From Aaosphaeria pasadenensis (Eukaryota; Ascomycota; Dothideomycetes; Pleosporales): DNA of 64,000 nucleotides. Under the pieces are notes generated by a model. That model made no database searches. It was not told the origin of the DNA and worked only from the letters and a program-made list of their open reading frames with translations. Location of the stretch: positions 1 through 64,000 of the forward strand of contig JAKLMB010000050.1 of NCBI GenBank assembly GCA_022813625.1, written 5' to 3'. The position numbers were made by a program, and so were the translations under genes. Within the stretch, counting starts at the first letter, position 1, and the number at the start of each line of letters is the position of its first letter. Positions 11,855 to 22,833 of this stretch are shown here, one piece after another.

Positions 11855-12237
11855 GTGGCTCAGCTTCTGGCAAATTGATAACGATGGATGAGGTGCGGAC
11901 AACGGTCCGTGATAAGTCTAAATCCGCTCACGTGACCGGACTATCGAAGACACTATAGGGCAACAGAAAAGATCCGTCCCCACTTTGGATACGATAGGCA
12001 AATCAGAGTGTCAGGCTTCGACTAACCGCCATCGAAGAAAATGATGTGATCTTAATCTAGTGGTCGTACAGCTTATCGTTACTCCGGGCCCGGACCGTGT
12101 TGGCCGGATTATATATTTTGACTGTGGATGCTGTTCAGCCTGGTCACCATAATTTCATTTGACTACGGAACTAGAAAGGGAATCAGAGAAGAGTTGCAGA
12201 ATACAAATTTGTTACATTCGAAGTCTCAGAATTTAAT
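11855..12237. promoter_or_regulatory. Divergent promoter region with a TCACGTGA palindrome
   Basis: These 383 bases separate the divergent starts of the Zn2Cys6 regulator and the FAD oxidase. A perfect palindrome TCACGTGA at 11928-11935 is an E-box-type site of the kind bound by bHLH factors. Control of both genes from it is inference. Confidence 0.45.
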
Positions 12238-13643
12238 ATGGCATTGAACGAACGAATTGTCATCGTCGGAGCCGGAGTCTTCGGCCTCTCCACAGCCTTA
12301 GAGCTCAGCAAGCTTGGATATAAAGACATTGTGGTGCTAGATCGCCATGTGCCTCCAGTAAGTCTGCTCTGCCGTGCTTGCGAGTTAGAAGACTGATAAA
12401 TACTGGCAGGTCCCTGATGGTTCAAGTGTCGACATTTCGCGGATCATCCGCTTTGATTATTCAGATCCCACGTACTTCAAGATTGCCAAAGAAGCATATG
12501 AAAGCTGGTCTTCCGAGCCCCAATATAAGGGTATCTTCTACTCCACGCCTTATGCTGCTGTCGTCTCGGAGAACAACACCTATGGACGCAAGTGGGTTGA
12601 CAAGTGTGTCTCCCATCTCACCGATCTGGGGCTTGCTCACACCAAACTACCAAATGCTAAGACGGCGAAAGAAATATTTCCCACTCTGACCGGCGATCTA
12701 CTACAACCTGATCTGGTTGGATACAGCAATGCAGCCGCAGGCTGGGCTGATGCTGCAAAGGGTGTGGCGCTCTTCCGCGATCTCTGCATCGAAAGGGGTA
12801 TCTCGTTTATCAGCGGCGCACAAGGAACTGTAACTGGACTTGAGAAGGACGCATCGAGCGGCCGAATAACTGCGGTCAAAACGAAGAGTGGGCACAATGT
12901 CACTGGACAGCATTTCATCCTCGCAACAGGGGCCTGGACTTCATCGTTGGTGCCTATGTACAACTCCGCCCTCACTACCGGACAAGTCCTCGCATTCACA
13001 AAACTCACACCCGAAGAAGTGAAGCGATTGAAGGACTTACCGATCTACATCAACTTCGACTCCGGATGGTTTTGCTTTCCCCCGCACGAGGATACCACGT
13101 ACCTGAAGTGTGCAATCCACGGCTGGGGATACACAAGAACGGAGCCTAACGTTGGAGAGACATCCAAGTCTCTTTCGACGCCCCCTACGGCTCCGCGAAG
13201 TGCCCGTCCAAACTTTGCACCGGAGGATGGAATCAAGAGGTTGCGCGATGGCCTCAGGGAGATCTTGCCTGACATCGCTGCACGTCCGTTCGACCGCACG
13301 GCTGTGTGCTGGTACACGGATACGCCGACCGGGGATTTCATTTTCGACTTTCATCCTGACCATTCTAACCTATTCCTTGCCACTGGTGGTAGTGGACAGT
13401 AAGTTCTCTCATCGCTGTAACTGTTTGTACGCACGACTAACTCATCACAGTGGTTTCAAATTCCTTCCCGTGCTTGGCAAGTATTCTTCCAAGGCATTCA
13501 CAAAGACCTTGCCCGCGGAATTAGCTCAGAAGTGGAGGTTCAGGGAAGAGTATGCCAAGCAGGGCAATCCTTTTGCGGGCGATGGAAGTCGAGGTGGGCC
13601 GGAGAGAAGGGAATTCAGTCCTGCAGAGAAGGCAAGATTGTAG
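12238..13643 (+). CDS. FAD-dependent amine oxidase (sarcosine/fructosyl-amino-acid oxidase family)
   Basis: This is a flavoprotein of the DAO/monomeric sarcosine oxidase superfamily, 433 residues, from exons 12238-12357, 12410-13398 and 13451-13643. The N-terminal dinucleotide-binding motif GAGVFGLSTALELSKLGY is followed by DISRIIRFDYSD, typical of the family. The motif VCWYTDTPTGDF carries Cys340, in the position of the cysteine that covalently holds FAD in sarcosine and fructosyl-amine oxidases. GGSGHGFKFLP near the end is the second conserved flavin contact and is completed by the last splice. Close relatives include fructosyl-amino-acid, L-pipecolate and saccharopine oxidases, and sequence reading alone cannot choose among them. 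The C-terminal EKARL does not look like a classical SKL peroxisomal signal. It is transcribed away from the Zn2Cys6 regulator. Confidence 0.9.
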
Positions 13644-13946
13644 ACTGTCTAGGTACTTATTAATGATTCACGATTTCCATTTACATCGCACTGTAGTGCA
13701 TTAAAAACTCAGTCACACAATATGATCAATCCGAAGTATACTGTTGTGAATCCGACAAAGTTGATTCTAAGAGCCATGAGCTGATGCGGTCCGTGCGACT
13801 ATTGGCGACGTCATCTTCGAGAATGGGAGCTCTACCCCACGTCCCCTCGTCTTTCATCCGGACTCCCTCACCAAACGGGAATTGCCCCCTTTCCTTAACC
13901 GGCACTAACACTAACTCCTCGGTCCCTTACATCAAAAATCACGACC
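13644..13946. other. Spacer and probable promoter of the NQGY-repeat gene
   Basis: About 300 bases with no coding region seen. The last part is C/T-rich and contains CACTAACACTAACTCC, typical of a fungal 5' leader. Confidence 0.5.
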
Positions 13947-15737
13947 ATGTCCTCCCGTGGCGTCCCTGAGGTGTTGATGAAGAAGGTCGACGAGTATGTT
14001 GATTCGCTGGCCCCTCAGATTCAACCCCGCATCACCGCCGAGCTCGAGACTTTCCAACAGAAAACCATCGACAGTCTAGAAGGACAGGTCGTCGACGCTT
14101 TCCGATCTTTATTCAACAAGGACAAAAATAATTCTTCAGATGGCTCACGAGGACCGTGGAATCTAAATGATGCCGCCCCAGATGCCTATGGCGGTCAATC
14201 GTTGCCGTTTGCTGACGAGATTGCCAAATTGACCCGCAGCTTCAGCAAGATCTCCGACGAGGCTGGTGATGACTTGCGAGATATCTTTGACCTCACTGAG
14301 GGCCGTGGCAACTCGGGAGACACGCAGTCTCGTGGCTTTGATACCTCTGGAGGTGCGAAGGGTTTTCTCTCCAGCGCCTTTAATGCCGTGCAAGAGCACC
14401 TTGATAACAACGGCAACGGAAACGGAAACAAAGGTCAAGGGTTTGAGCTGGATGGCCTTCTCGGTATTTTGAGCAATACTGTCAAGGATGCCTCGCGGAA
14501 TCCGGAGGAAAAGGCTCGACTCATTAGCCCAGAAATCAAGGAAAAGGTCGGGGAGAAGCTACGAATGCAGCATGCACCCATCGCGGAGCAGTTCACACGC
14601 ATTGCGCTCGACCACATCAAGCGCTGGCTACGCGGAAATACGAGCACGCGAGACCTTGGTGATGGCGCCAAAGCCGAGATTGAGGATCAGGTTAAAGATC
14701 TCGTGAAGGGCCTCGGAGGGCTGTTTGGAAGCAAGAAGCATTCCAGTGGGGAAGAGTCATCGAGGGGCTTCGGGGACCATGATCGCGATGGTGACGGAGA
14801 GAGAGGCGGCGGCTTTTCCAAGGTCATTAGCGACAAGCTCAGCACAGGTCTTGCCAAAGTCCATCGCGAGGTTCGACTCGAATTCCGCAAGATCTTGGGT
14901 GCGATTGAGAAGCAGTTGTTTGAACTCTTGCCTGACCAGTTCCAACGCCCGCTGGAGAAGATCCTCGGAGGCAATCCGTTTGACTCCCAGCTTGACCGTG
15001 ATGCTGGCGGTCAGAGGGACCGCGGGTTCGGAGACGACATCAAGTCCAAATTGCTCAGCAAGATCCGTGATCTCGTGCGAAAGGTCCAGGAGACGCTCCG
15101 TGAAAGCATTCTAGGAGTTGTCAATGGCGGACATCGCAAGTTCGAGCGCGAGAGCTGGATTTTCGTCCATCGAACTGTTGAAGAAAAGGTGCAGAGATAT
15201 TTGCCTAATGTGAAGATCTCCGTGCCGGATGATATTGGCAATGAGAATGTCAGTGTTGGGGCACCAACCTCAAACACGCAGATCGGTGGAAACACTGGAA
15301 GCCAAGGGGGACCACCATCGCAGGGTGACTACAAGCCACCACCACCGCAGGAGTATCATGAGGGACAGTCTCACGAACAGCAAGGGTACAACCCTCCTCC
15401 GCAGCATCATAATAACCAAGAGTACCGACCGGATGAACATCGTCCACAGCAGGAGTATAGGCCGCCGCAAGATCATTCTTACGACTCGCGACCAAATCAG
15501 TACCCGCCACCTCCGCAGTACCAATCGAACCAGGGCTATGATCACAACCAAGGATATTCACAGAACCAAGGGTACCAGCATCAAGGGCAAACTCAAGGAT
15601 ATGGTGGGAACCAGGGCTATCAAGGGGGTGATTACCAGCAACAGCCGCAGCAGGGAGGCTACCAGCACAATCAGGGCTACCCACCCAATCAGGGATACCA
15701 GCAACAGTTTGGCCATGATAACAATCAGCGGTATTGA
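13947..15737 (+). CDS. Low-complexity fungal protein with C-terminal NQGY repeats
   Basis: I do not recognise a named function. The single 596-residue frame has two parts. Residues 1 to about 430 are charged and helix-rich, with recurrent amphipathic stretches and glycine/arginine/aspartate linkers such as GGGFSK and RDRGFGDD. Residues 440-596 are low-complexity, dominated by Gln, Pro, Tyr, Gly, Asn and His, with many imperfect copies of NQGY and PPPQY. This tail resembles prion-like or phase-separating domains. No signal peptide or transmembrane segment is evident. The start is the first ATG of the frame, preceded by a pyrimidine-rich leader. The CVNH-LysM protein at 48-49 kb carries a similar Q/G/Y-rich region at its N-terminus. 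The uniform frame and codon use make the gene itself secure. Confidence 0.85.
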   Translation: MSSRGVPEVLMKKVDEYVDSLAPQIQPRITAELETFQQKTIDSLEGQVVDAFRSLFNKDKNNSSDGSRGPWNLNDAAPDAYGGQSLPFADEIAKLTRSFSKISDEAGDDLRDIFDLTEGRGNSGDTQSRGFDTSGGAKGFLSSAFNAVQEHLDNNGNGNGNKGQGFELDGLLGILSNTVKDASRNPEEKARLISPEIKEKVGEKLRMQHAPIAEQFTRIALDHIKRWLRGNTSTRDLGDGAKAEIEDQVKDLVKGLGGLFGSKKHSSGEESSRGFGDHDRDGDGERGGGFSKVISDKLSTGLAKVHREVRLEFRKILGAIEKQLFELLPDQFQRPLEKILGGNPFDSQLDRDAGGQRDRGFGDDIKSKLLSKIRDLVRKVQETLRESILGVVNGGHRKFERESWIFVHRTVEEKVQRYLPNVKISVPDDIGNENVSVGAPTSNTQIGGNTGSQGGPPSQGDYKPPPPQEYHEGQSHEQQGYNPPPQHHNNQEYRPDEHRPQQEYRPPQDHSYDSRPNQYPPPPQYQSNQGYDHNQGYSQNQGYQHQGQTQGYGGNQGYQGGDYQQQPQQGGYQHNQGYPPNQGYQQQFGHDNNQRY

Positions 15738-16145
15738 TTGTTGATAGATGTACATGACATGACATAGCATAGCGACAGACTTTTGATATAGCAAGACAGG
15801 CTCCCTTTCACTGCCTTCTGCGCACATCAAAGTCCAGGGCATCTCACCTTTGTAGAAACAAGCGATAGCATCATATAATTGCAAGCATCTTCGCCAGTCA
15901 GAGCTTTTATAATTTGAACGTGATATTAAGTGGGTATTCAGTCATCCACCACCATATAGGATACAGCCGACTTTCATTCCTTTAAATAAATCTAGCTATT
16001 AACTACTATATAGGATATAGCCGACTTTCATTCCTCCAAAAAAATCATGTCGACCTGAATCAACTTCCAACACATTTCTCGCAGTCAAACTGAGACAAAT
16101 GGACCAACCAAAGCAAAGCATACGATCTCTCCAAGTACAACACTC
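15738..16145. repeat. Spacer holding a 28-bp direct repeat pair
   Basis: The sequence beginning ATATAGGATA occurs at 15954-15981 and again at 16008-16035, with one mismatch (C versus T) over 28 bases and a period of 54. It lies between two convergent genes. Nothing else is visible here. Confidence 0.7.
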
Positions 16146-17027
16146 TCACAACCACCGCTTGAACCACGCAACTGCCTGCTCCAATGCCTTCTCCGCCCCT
16201 TTCGCAGCGACCTCATCCCCCAACTTCGCCCTAACCGAAAACCCATGCCCACATCCGGGATACGTCACCACCTCATAATGAAATCCATTCTCTCCATCGC
16301 CCTTCCCAACCACCTGTCTGAGCTTCGCCTCCGTCTTCTCCACCTCCCCCTTCGCCATGACGAAGTCATTATCCCCAATCGCCAGCGAATACGGGACCTT
16401 GAACTTCTGCACCGCCTCGACAATCATCCCCGGCGCATCCACCCGACTCGGATGAGCCGTGAAATGCGCATCCACAAGCCCCTCGCTCCCGCCCTCGACA
16501 GCCGGCTCCTTACACAATAACGTCGACGGCAGCCCGCCCCAACAGAACCCACACACCCCCAACTTTCCGCCGCCCGCCTTACTCTCCGCCTTCAACTTCC
16601 TCGCAAACTCCAGCATCGCAGGGTATGTCTTGTACGGGCTCGCGCGGATCAGAAACGGCGCGAAGTTGAAAATCAACTTCACGACCGCCCACGCGCGCCC
16701 CAATTGCCGCGGCACATCCCACCATTTCACCGGCTCGTCCAGGTGGTCCATGTCGAGCATGACGGAGGTGGAGCATGCGCCGCCTGGGATGACGTCCGGG
16801 ATGAGCACGCGGAAGCCCGTCTGAGCGGCGTAGGCGTCGGCCAGGATGCGGTTGTTGATGAATTCGTAGCCGAATGCATCGGGGAGGAAGAGGATTGTGG
16901 AGGTTGAGGGGGAGGGGGTGGGGGGAGTCGCGATGTAGCATTTGAGGTTGTGGATGGTGGTGTCCTGGCCGGTTGGGGTGCCGGAGTGGATGTTGGCGCT
17001 GCCGCGGAAACAGTCGGGGCAGGACAT
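16146..17027 (-). CDS. Dienelactone hydrolase family protein
   Basis: This alpha/beta hydrolase of the dienelactone hydrolase family has 293 residues and no intron. The nucleophile elbow GVCGFCWGG carries a cysteine, as in true dienelactone hydrolases. AIGDNDFVM supplies the likely Asp, and GCGHGFSVR the catalytic His near the C-terminus. The N-terminal MSCPDCFRGSA is a common beginning for fungal members. Bacterial homologues open dienelactones in chlorocatechol breakdown, while most fungal paralogues have unknown substrates. The protein is presumably cytosolic. It stands alone, convergent with the NQGY-repeat gene. Confidence 0.92.
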   Translation of the reverse strand: MSCPDCFRGSANIHSGTPTGQDTTIHNLKCYIATPPTPSPSTSTILFLPDAFGYEFINNRILADAYAAQTGFRVLIPDVIPGGACSTSVMLDMDHLDEPVKWWDVPRQLGRAWAVVKLIFNFAPFLIRASPYKTYPAMLEFARKLKAESKAGGGKLGVCGFCWGGLPSTLLCKEPAVEGGSEGLVDAHFTAHPSRVDAPGMIVEAVQKFKVPYSLAIGDNDFVMAKGEVEKTEAKLRQVVGKGDGENGFHYEVVTYPGCGHGFSVRAKLGDEVAAKGAEKALEQAVAWFKRWL

Positions 17028-19231
17028 ATTTTTTTCGAAGTTTCTTTTGAATTATGGCTTTTCTTACTTTGTGGGTTTACTTAGGGATTTGGCTTCCGGA
17101 GAGCGAGCAAGAAATATATAGGACATGTCGGAGATAATTTATATGTCCAGAGCGAGATACCCGGACCATCCGATATCAACAATGCGATGAATGTAGTTAG
17201 TGACGAGCGGCTGAAGACGTGGGGTATCCAATCAGATCGCACGCTGCACCCCTCCTCCAACATTTACACTCCAAGCCAATTGTGGTACCTTTTGCGTTCG
17301 GGTGCGATGCCATAGGCCCAATTGTTTTCAGCTGGACAATTCGTCTTGGGGTTGGGGCAATGAGCTTGTAGATAAACATGGGTGTGCAGACGTTTTAGGG
17401 CTACGAGGAAATGCCTCAGACGGGAGGAGAGATACTTGCTCCATAGTGTACAGAGAGTTGGCACGTCAGGCTGGCAACCTGCTAACTTCATGTATCTTAC
17501 ATACCTAAAGTGTCTACTTAAGAATGTACTGTAGCCAGTAAACAATCTTAACTGCTTGCAATAAACCTTGCTAAGACACTGCTGTAGGCATAAAATACTA
17601 GCATGGGTCCAGCCCGATGTGCCAACCCTCTGTACCTACGAACAGTTTAGAGCTTATGGAGAAAGCTTTATCTGCGAATTGTTTACTGTGATTAGCTAGA
17701 GTGTGGAGTCTTTTAAAAAGAAATAGCCAACTATTTACGACAATAAACTGAGGCGAACGGAGTTGTTGAATGATAAGTGCGGCAAACGATACACCCTCAA
17801 TTTTTCCATAGTCTCTCAATATCTCTATTGAGCATTCAACTTGAACTAATCTAAATCAAACAATTCCGGGCCTAGATTCGACTCCGCGTTCATAACGAAT
17901 GTCCAAGATGATCCTTTGAAACGCAACATCATTCAAATAACAGTCTCCCAACGGCGTCCCTCCTAGACTTTCACGGTCACTATCAACTCCCTCCATTCCT
18001 AAAACAATCACAGTTACCCCTCCCTCCGTCTATGCGCCTCAATCGTAGTCCATCAGGTTCGCTATGTACTTCCATGTAGGGGGAGAACGCCCCATGGTCA
18101 GACTTTACAGCGTTCTGCATCTCGCTTATCTTGCAATGCAGTGTCGAGCTGTAGAATTTCGGAGATCCGCTGCTTTTGAAACGTGAAGCCGGTATGTATA
18201 GGGAGTTCATTTAGCTGGATAGCTGGTTCGCCATGGGTAAGGAAATAGACAAAGATAGACGCTTCGGCGGGCGGTAGGCGGATGAGGAGACTATGTGGAA
18301 TATGACATGGGCTTTCCAAATAAGCATAATGATACATAGATAACTACCTACTAAGTCGATGTCCATAATGTTTTAAGCATAGTGTAATGGCGAATAACGG
18401 AAGTTAATTTTATTTTCCATTGTGGTCTGATGTTTCTTACAGTCAAGTCTTATTTACTCACGAAAATGTAAAATTAAACACGATATTAAATCACAAAGAA
18501 ATGGAACATCGCTCCCTACAACCGCAAAATATGATCGAAACAAATAAGACATAAAAAGCTTGTTTCAACGCCCTGCTTTAAAATATATCGCATCTACTTT
18601 TGCGCCCTGAATCCCTAGGTACGGGTACAGGTACCCACTACGACCGCTACGACTACTGCTACGGACCAAGGTTACGACGAACTCTTCCCCAGCCACAGAG
18701 ACCTCCACGATATAAACACCTCATACCTTTCCATAAACTCAGGCGAATACTCCAAATATTCCTCAAACCTTCCCTCCTCACCTCATCCTTCCCAGGCGTG
18801 GGGTATTTCAATCCAAAACAGTACTAGCGCACATTCCCACTCCGCAAAGACAAGGCTTCCCCACCAAAAACAGCTTACTCGCGTGGTAATAGTTACCTCG
18901 GCCAATGTCTCTCCGCGACAGTGTATGGAAAAACCGAGGACGTTTAAGGCTTCCCGCTACTGTAAAGGTTGGTTTTGTGGGGATGGAGGTGCTGGACTTC
19001 TGTACATGTACATGAATTTTTGAATTGAGATTGAGATTGAGTTGAATTTGAACTGATTGGAGCAATGCGTGGTTGGACACATGGATGTGTGTCTGCTTGG
19101 TATTGGAGGTATTAGATCATATCATCACGAAACGGCACAACACGAAACGACACGATACGTAAAAGAGAACTGAACAGACAGCGAGAATCACGACGCATAG
19201 ACACACGCATCACGCATAGAAAGAAAGAAAA
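17028..19231. other. 2.2-kb gene-free spacer, partly AT-rich
   Basis: No recognisable gene. The stretch 18350-18600 is AT-rich with many TA-containing words. A GTACC-rich patch (CTAGGTACGGGTACAGGTACC) lies near 18615-18633. The purine-rich A/G/C run ending at 19231 is probably the leader of the thioesterase gene. Confidence 0.5.
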
Positions 19232-19912
19232 ATGTCAGACTCCGTCCCGCCACCATCACCACCGCAATCCACCTCCGAAGAAGATGCAGGCACCAGCTAC
19301 CGCCGCCTCCCCCGCGAGCGCCTCGAAGACTTCGACGCCCACCCCTGGTGCCGCGCGATCCTGAACGACCCGACGGTAACCAAGACGATGCTGCGGCAGA
19401 TGCCGCCTCCCTTCGATACGTCGGTGTCGAACAGTCTGTTCACGAAGACGTTTTTCACGGACGACGCTATCCGCGCGTTTGTGTCGCTTTATCGGCCGTT
19501 ACCTGGCGTCACATCAGCGGAAGAGGGAGAAGGGGGAGGAACTGGAGGAGGAGAGATAGAGCCAGGGAAAGGCGAATCGCTGCTCCTGATATCGCTGGGG
19601 AAGTCCATCGACGGCGGGCTGAGGCGTCTGCATGGCGGGGTGATAGCCACGCTACTGGACCAGGTGATGGGGATTCATATCTCGTATGCGTACGGGATGT
19701 CCAGCGCGACAGCGGAGCTGGACGTCCGGTTCAGGAGGAAGATCGACACGCCGTGCGTGGTGCTGTGTCGCGCGAGAATCGAGAAGGTGAAGGGGAGGTG
19801 GATTGAGCTGGTGGGGAGCGTGGAGGATGGGTTGGGGACGGTTTATGCGGAGGGGAGGGGCGGATTCGTGAGGAATAGGGAGGCGAGTGACGGTGAGAAG
19901 GCGAAGATGTGA
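19232..19912 (+). CDS. Hotdog-fold thioesterase (PaaI/4HBT type)
   Basis: This is a 226-residue intronless protein of the PaaI-like acyl-CoA thioesterase family. The hotdog helix signature LHGGVIATLLDQVMG is at about residues 131-145, preceded by the substrate-proximal strand and followed by TAELDVRFRRKI and a strand ending in VYAEGRGGFV. The N-terminal ~20 residues are Pro/Ser-rich and disordered. A Gly/Glu-rich loop (about residues 95-115) interrupts the first half, as in several fungal members. No clear mitochondrial or peroxisomal signal is seen. The natural acyl group is unknown. Confidence 0.85.
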   Translation: MSDSVPPPSPPQSTSEEDAGTSYRRLPRERLEDFDAHPWCRAILNDPTVTKTMLRQMPPPFDTSVSNSLFTKTFFTDDAIRAFVSLYRPLPGVTSAEEGEGGGTGGGEIEPGKGESLLLISLGKSIDGGLRRLHGGVIATLLDQVMGIHISYAYGMSSATAELDVRFRRKIDTPCVVLCRARIEKVKGRWIELVGSVEDGLGTVYAEGRGGFVRNREASDGEKAKM

Positions 19913-22563
19913 GGACTGTAGATGGTGATTTCTACCCGTAAGAGGTAACATGTTGTTGGAAACATCGACAGGCGGGACAGTTTCCTTGATACGCATTCGA
20001 TATGTCTGAATCTAGTAGAAGCATTTCTGTAGCACCATGATGGTCGCAAGGAACGGGGCTCGGACACTATTACTCAATGCATCATCGTCAGTAGGACCAC
20101 CAGCAGTATCAGTGAAGAAGGATTGCAGAATTATTGTCACCTCTATCCAGCCGTTGCTGTAGAAGTTGAATCGTAACTCGGTTTGGCCATGTTATTGATG
20201 TTCCTCTCTGAAAAAGTCGTTTGTGGACGTTCATATGTAAGTAGGCAAGCAAGTCGTGCTCTGAATCTCCGGGTTGAGGATTTTCGAGGATCTCATGACA
20301 GGTAGCAACTCGGGCACCCCCGCTCTCACAAAAGAATGTGTAAACAGATGCGTCTAGGATATCCCTTGGACATTAGAGCGGGCCATGTTGTCCGTCGGAG
20401 ATCAGATCGATCAATGGTCTAGATCGTGATTGTGTCGATCGCGGCTACGGGTGACCGTGACCGAATGCTGGACGAATTCCGATACGTTAACACCGTACGA
20501 GTAGCAGCACTGTTCCAGAGGAGCAAGATATGACAAAAATGGTTTGACCGAGACAGAAGAAATTTCGAGATGTACGTATGTGTAGTGGACCCAGTCAACA
20601 GATCGGTGACGGTGCAAGAATCATAAGTTCTGGCGAGGGACCCTAGGTCACGTGTAAAGTCTGCATCACGTGCAATGGGTGATCTTCGCCAAGGTTTGGG
20701 GATCGAGATGCCCCACCATGTGAGGATGAAGACTATGGATGAACATGTGTCGTCATACCCCGATCCATAATCGTCATCAGGAGAACTAAAGCCGAGGAAT
20801 GGCGAAACCAGAAGGTCACGTAAAGATATTTTTAATTGATTGACAAAGTCCGGCAAATAGTTACTTGTGATCGAAACCGAGCAAGCGGGGGGCGGAAGCA
20901 TTGAAAGGGACTTTGCTATATGACGTCAACGCGTTACAGAGGACGCGTGCGTTTCCTCAGCTGCCCCGCCACACATCGTGAGCTGGCAAATTGGAAAAGA
21001 CCAATCTGGCCTAACGTCATGGAGCTTCCGCAACCGCGGCCGCTGGTGCACTGTGCGCTGTGGACTGTAGCCTGTGCCACGCATACGAGGCAATTTGCGG
21101 CCAAAAGCTCGATCGTGTACGCAAGTAGAAGGTACTTGCAGCTTGTGGAACAAGCGCAGTTACTGGAATCCGTCCTTTCCAGTCGGGCAAGCCAACAAAG
21201 GTTCTCAAACGCCATGGGGACCGTTTATTGCGAAGAACAACTATAGAGGGCTTTGTTTGGCCAGATGGAGAGTGTCAATAATGGCGACAAACACGGCAAC
21301 GGTTCACCATCGACTTTGGACATTGTTCCAGGCTGCCGGCTGCTGGAATTGCATACGTGACCATGGGAAAAGCCACCTTGCAGGATCCATGCACCCGAAG
21401 AAAGGGAATGCCGAAATGCATTTGAAGGGAAATGCAAATTTAGCCAAAGTAGGCATTGTTACCTCGTAACGATGGGAAAGAGACTGATCGAATTCAAGGG
21501 AAGCATGCGGCTCCACCCTGCCCTGTGTGCAGCAGCTCGTGGCCACCTGGGTATTGTGCCATGGTAATGCCGCAAAGGGTCTCGACCCTTCATCCCATCG
21601 ATGAGAGCTTCGATCATATGTACGTTAGGTATGATGTAATTGCGCTAAGGTATACAGAGCTGTAACAGATTTTCAATGAGGACAGATTGTTAGGCCTAGG
21701 CTACACCACCGTAAGCGCCGTGTCCGCAAGAACGAGGGCAAGAAACTAGCCATACTGGGCTGGCTTGACTGGCTTGAGAAGGGTACCGCGAGGGTAAATC
21801 AGGTGGTCACATGCGTGGGAGTCCGTATTCTCCGTTGTTAATCCATGGTCAATCATGCCCTTGTTCCTGTATTGCAACATCAAGTAGCCACGGCAGGGGG
21901 ATTGTTCGTTCCCATGATCAGAGAGTTTGTACGGGTAAGTTGCGAGTTGCGGCGCAGTCCGGGCAAAGACGGGGCGAGTACCTGCGCCCGTTTCGTTGAG
22001 CTTGACCGGATGTGAGATGGGCTGAAGCAGAGAAGTGGATTGAGGATGAACAGGATGAGCAAGATGAAGGGTTAGCTGGATGGATAAGGGTTGATTTACA
22101 GTTGATCTGCAGCGATCGGTCGATTCGAGTGGGTGACTTAGCGTGTCCAGATCGGGTAAGGGGCGAATCCAGACCTCCCAACGTTCCCAGTTCCCCCCAC
22201 ATGGGATCCGTCCATCTTCCTTAATGGTGAAAGGCTACTTGGATTGGTCCGTGCTCCCTTCCAATCCCGTGATTCTATCAATGACGTCGTGATGAAATCA
22301 CAAAACCATCAAACGGAGGCAGTAGAGAGGGAGAGTAGGAGAGAGAGAGTGAATTAGAGGGTGGAAGATGAGGGAAGTAACTAACGGGTACCAACCACGC
22401 CTACCAAACGGCCACTCTTACCCGTAGTATATATACCCCTCTTGTCCTCCCCAACCTCTCTTCTTCTTCCATCATCAAACAACTCCTACTACCAACTTCA
22501 ACAATCAACAACCACTTCTACTCTTTTCCAAACCAAAACCAACCACCAACCCCAAACCTCAAA
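19913..22563. other. 2.65-kb spacer with two CACGTG sites upstream of the Grg1-like gene
   Basis: No gene is supported; frames such as the 160-codon one at 20419-20901 lack family motifs. CACGTG E-box cores occur at 20649-20654 and 20667-20672, 18 bases apart. The last ~300 bases contain a GAGAG-rich tract (22318-22360) and the promoter of the next gene. Confidence 0.45.
22428..22435 (+). promoter_or_regulatory. TATA box of the Grg1-like gene
   Basis: TATATATA is followed at once by CCCCT, an STRE-like core, and then by a C/A/T-rich leader of about 125 bases with almost no G. This arrangement is typical of highly expressed fungal genes. Confidence 0.6.
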
Positions 22564-22833
22564 ATGTCTGCTCCCAACGCCAACAAGCCTAACGAGGGCA
22601 TCATCGGCCAGATCTCCAACTCTGCCCAGAACGCCGTCAACTACGTCTCTGAGACCATCCAGGGTACCTCTGCTGAGGCTTCCAAGGAGGCCAACAAGGA
22701 GCAGGCCAAGGGCAACATCCCCGGCCAGGACTCCATCGGCGACCGCGTCTCTGGCGCTCTCGGTGCCGGCTCCGACAAGGTCGAGCAGCACAAGCACGAG
22801 GGTGCTGCCTCTGCCAACAAGCACTCCATCTAA
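22564..22833 (+). CDS. Glucose-repressible / stress protein of the Grg1 (CCG-1) family
   Basis: This is an 89-residue hydrophilic protein resembling Neurospora GRG-1/CCG-1, an abundant clock-, starvation- and stress-induced protein. The core AVNYVSETIQGTSAEASKEA is characteristic, and the Lys/Ala/Glu-rich remainder (EQHKHEGAASANKHSI at the end) fits the family. Codon use is strongly biased to C-ending optimal codons, and the gene has a TATA box and a G-poor leader, indicating very high expression. No intron, signal peptide or membrane segment is seen. Molecular function is unknown; it behaves like a small natively unfolded LEA-like protein. By family analogy it is probably induced by carbon limitation. 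Confidence 0.88.
   Translation: MSAPNANKPNEGIIGQISNSAQNAVNYVSETIQGTSAEASKEANKEQAKGNIPGQDSIGDRVSGALGAGSDKVEQHKHEGAASANKHSI

Noticed and set aside
20419..20901. A 160-codon minus-strand frame
   Set aside because: Composition and lack of any recognisable domain or supporting promoter features suggest chance.
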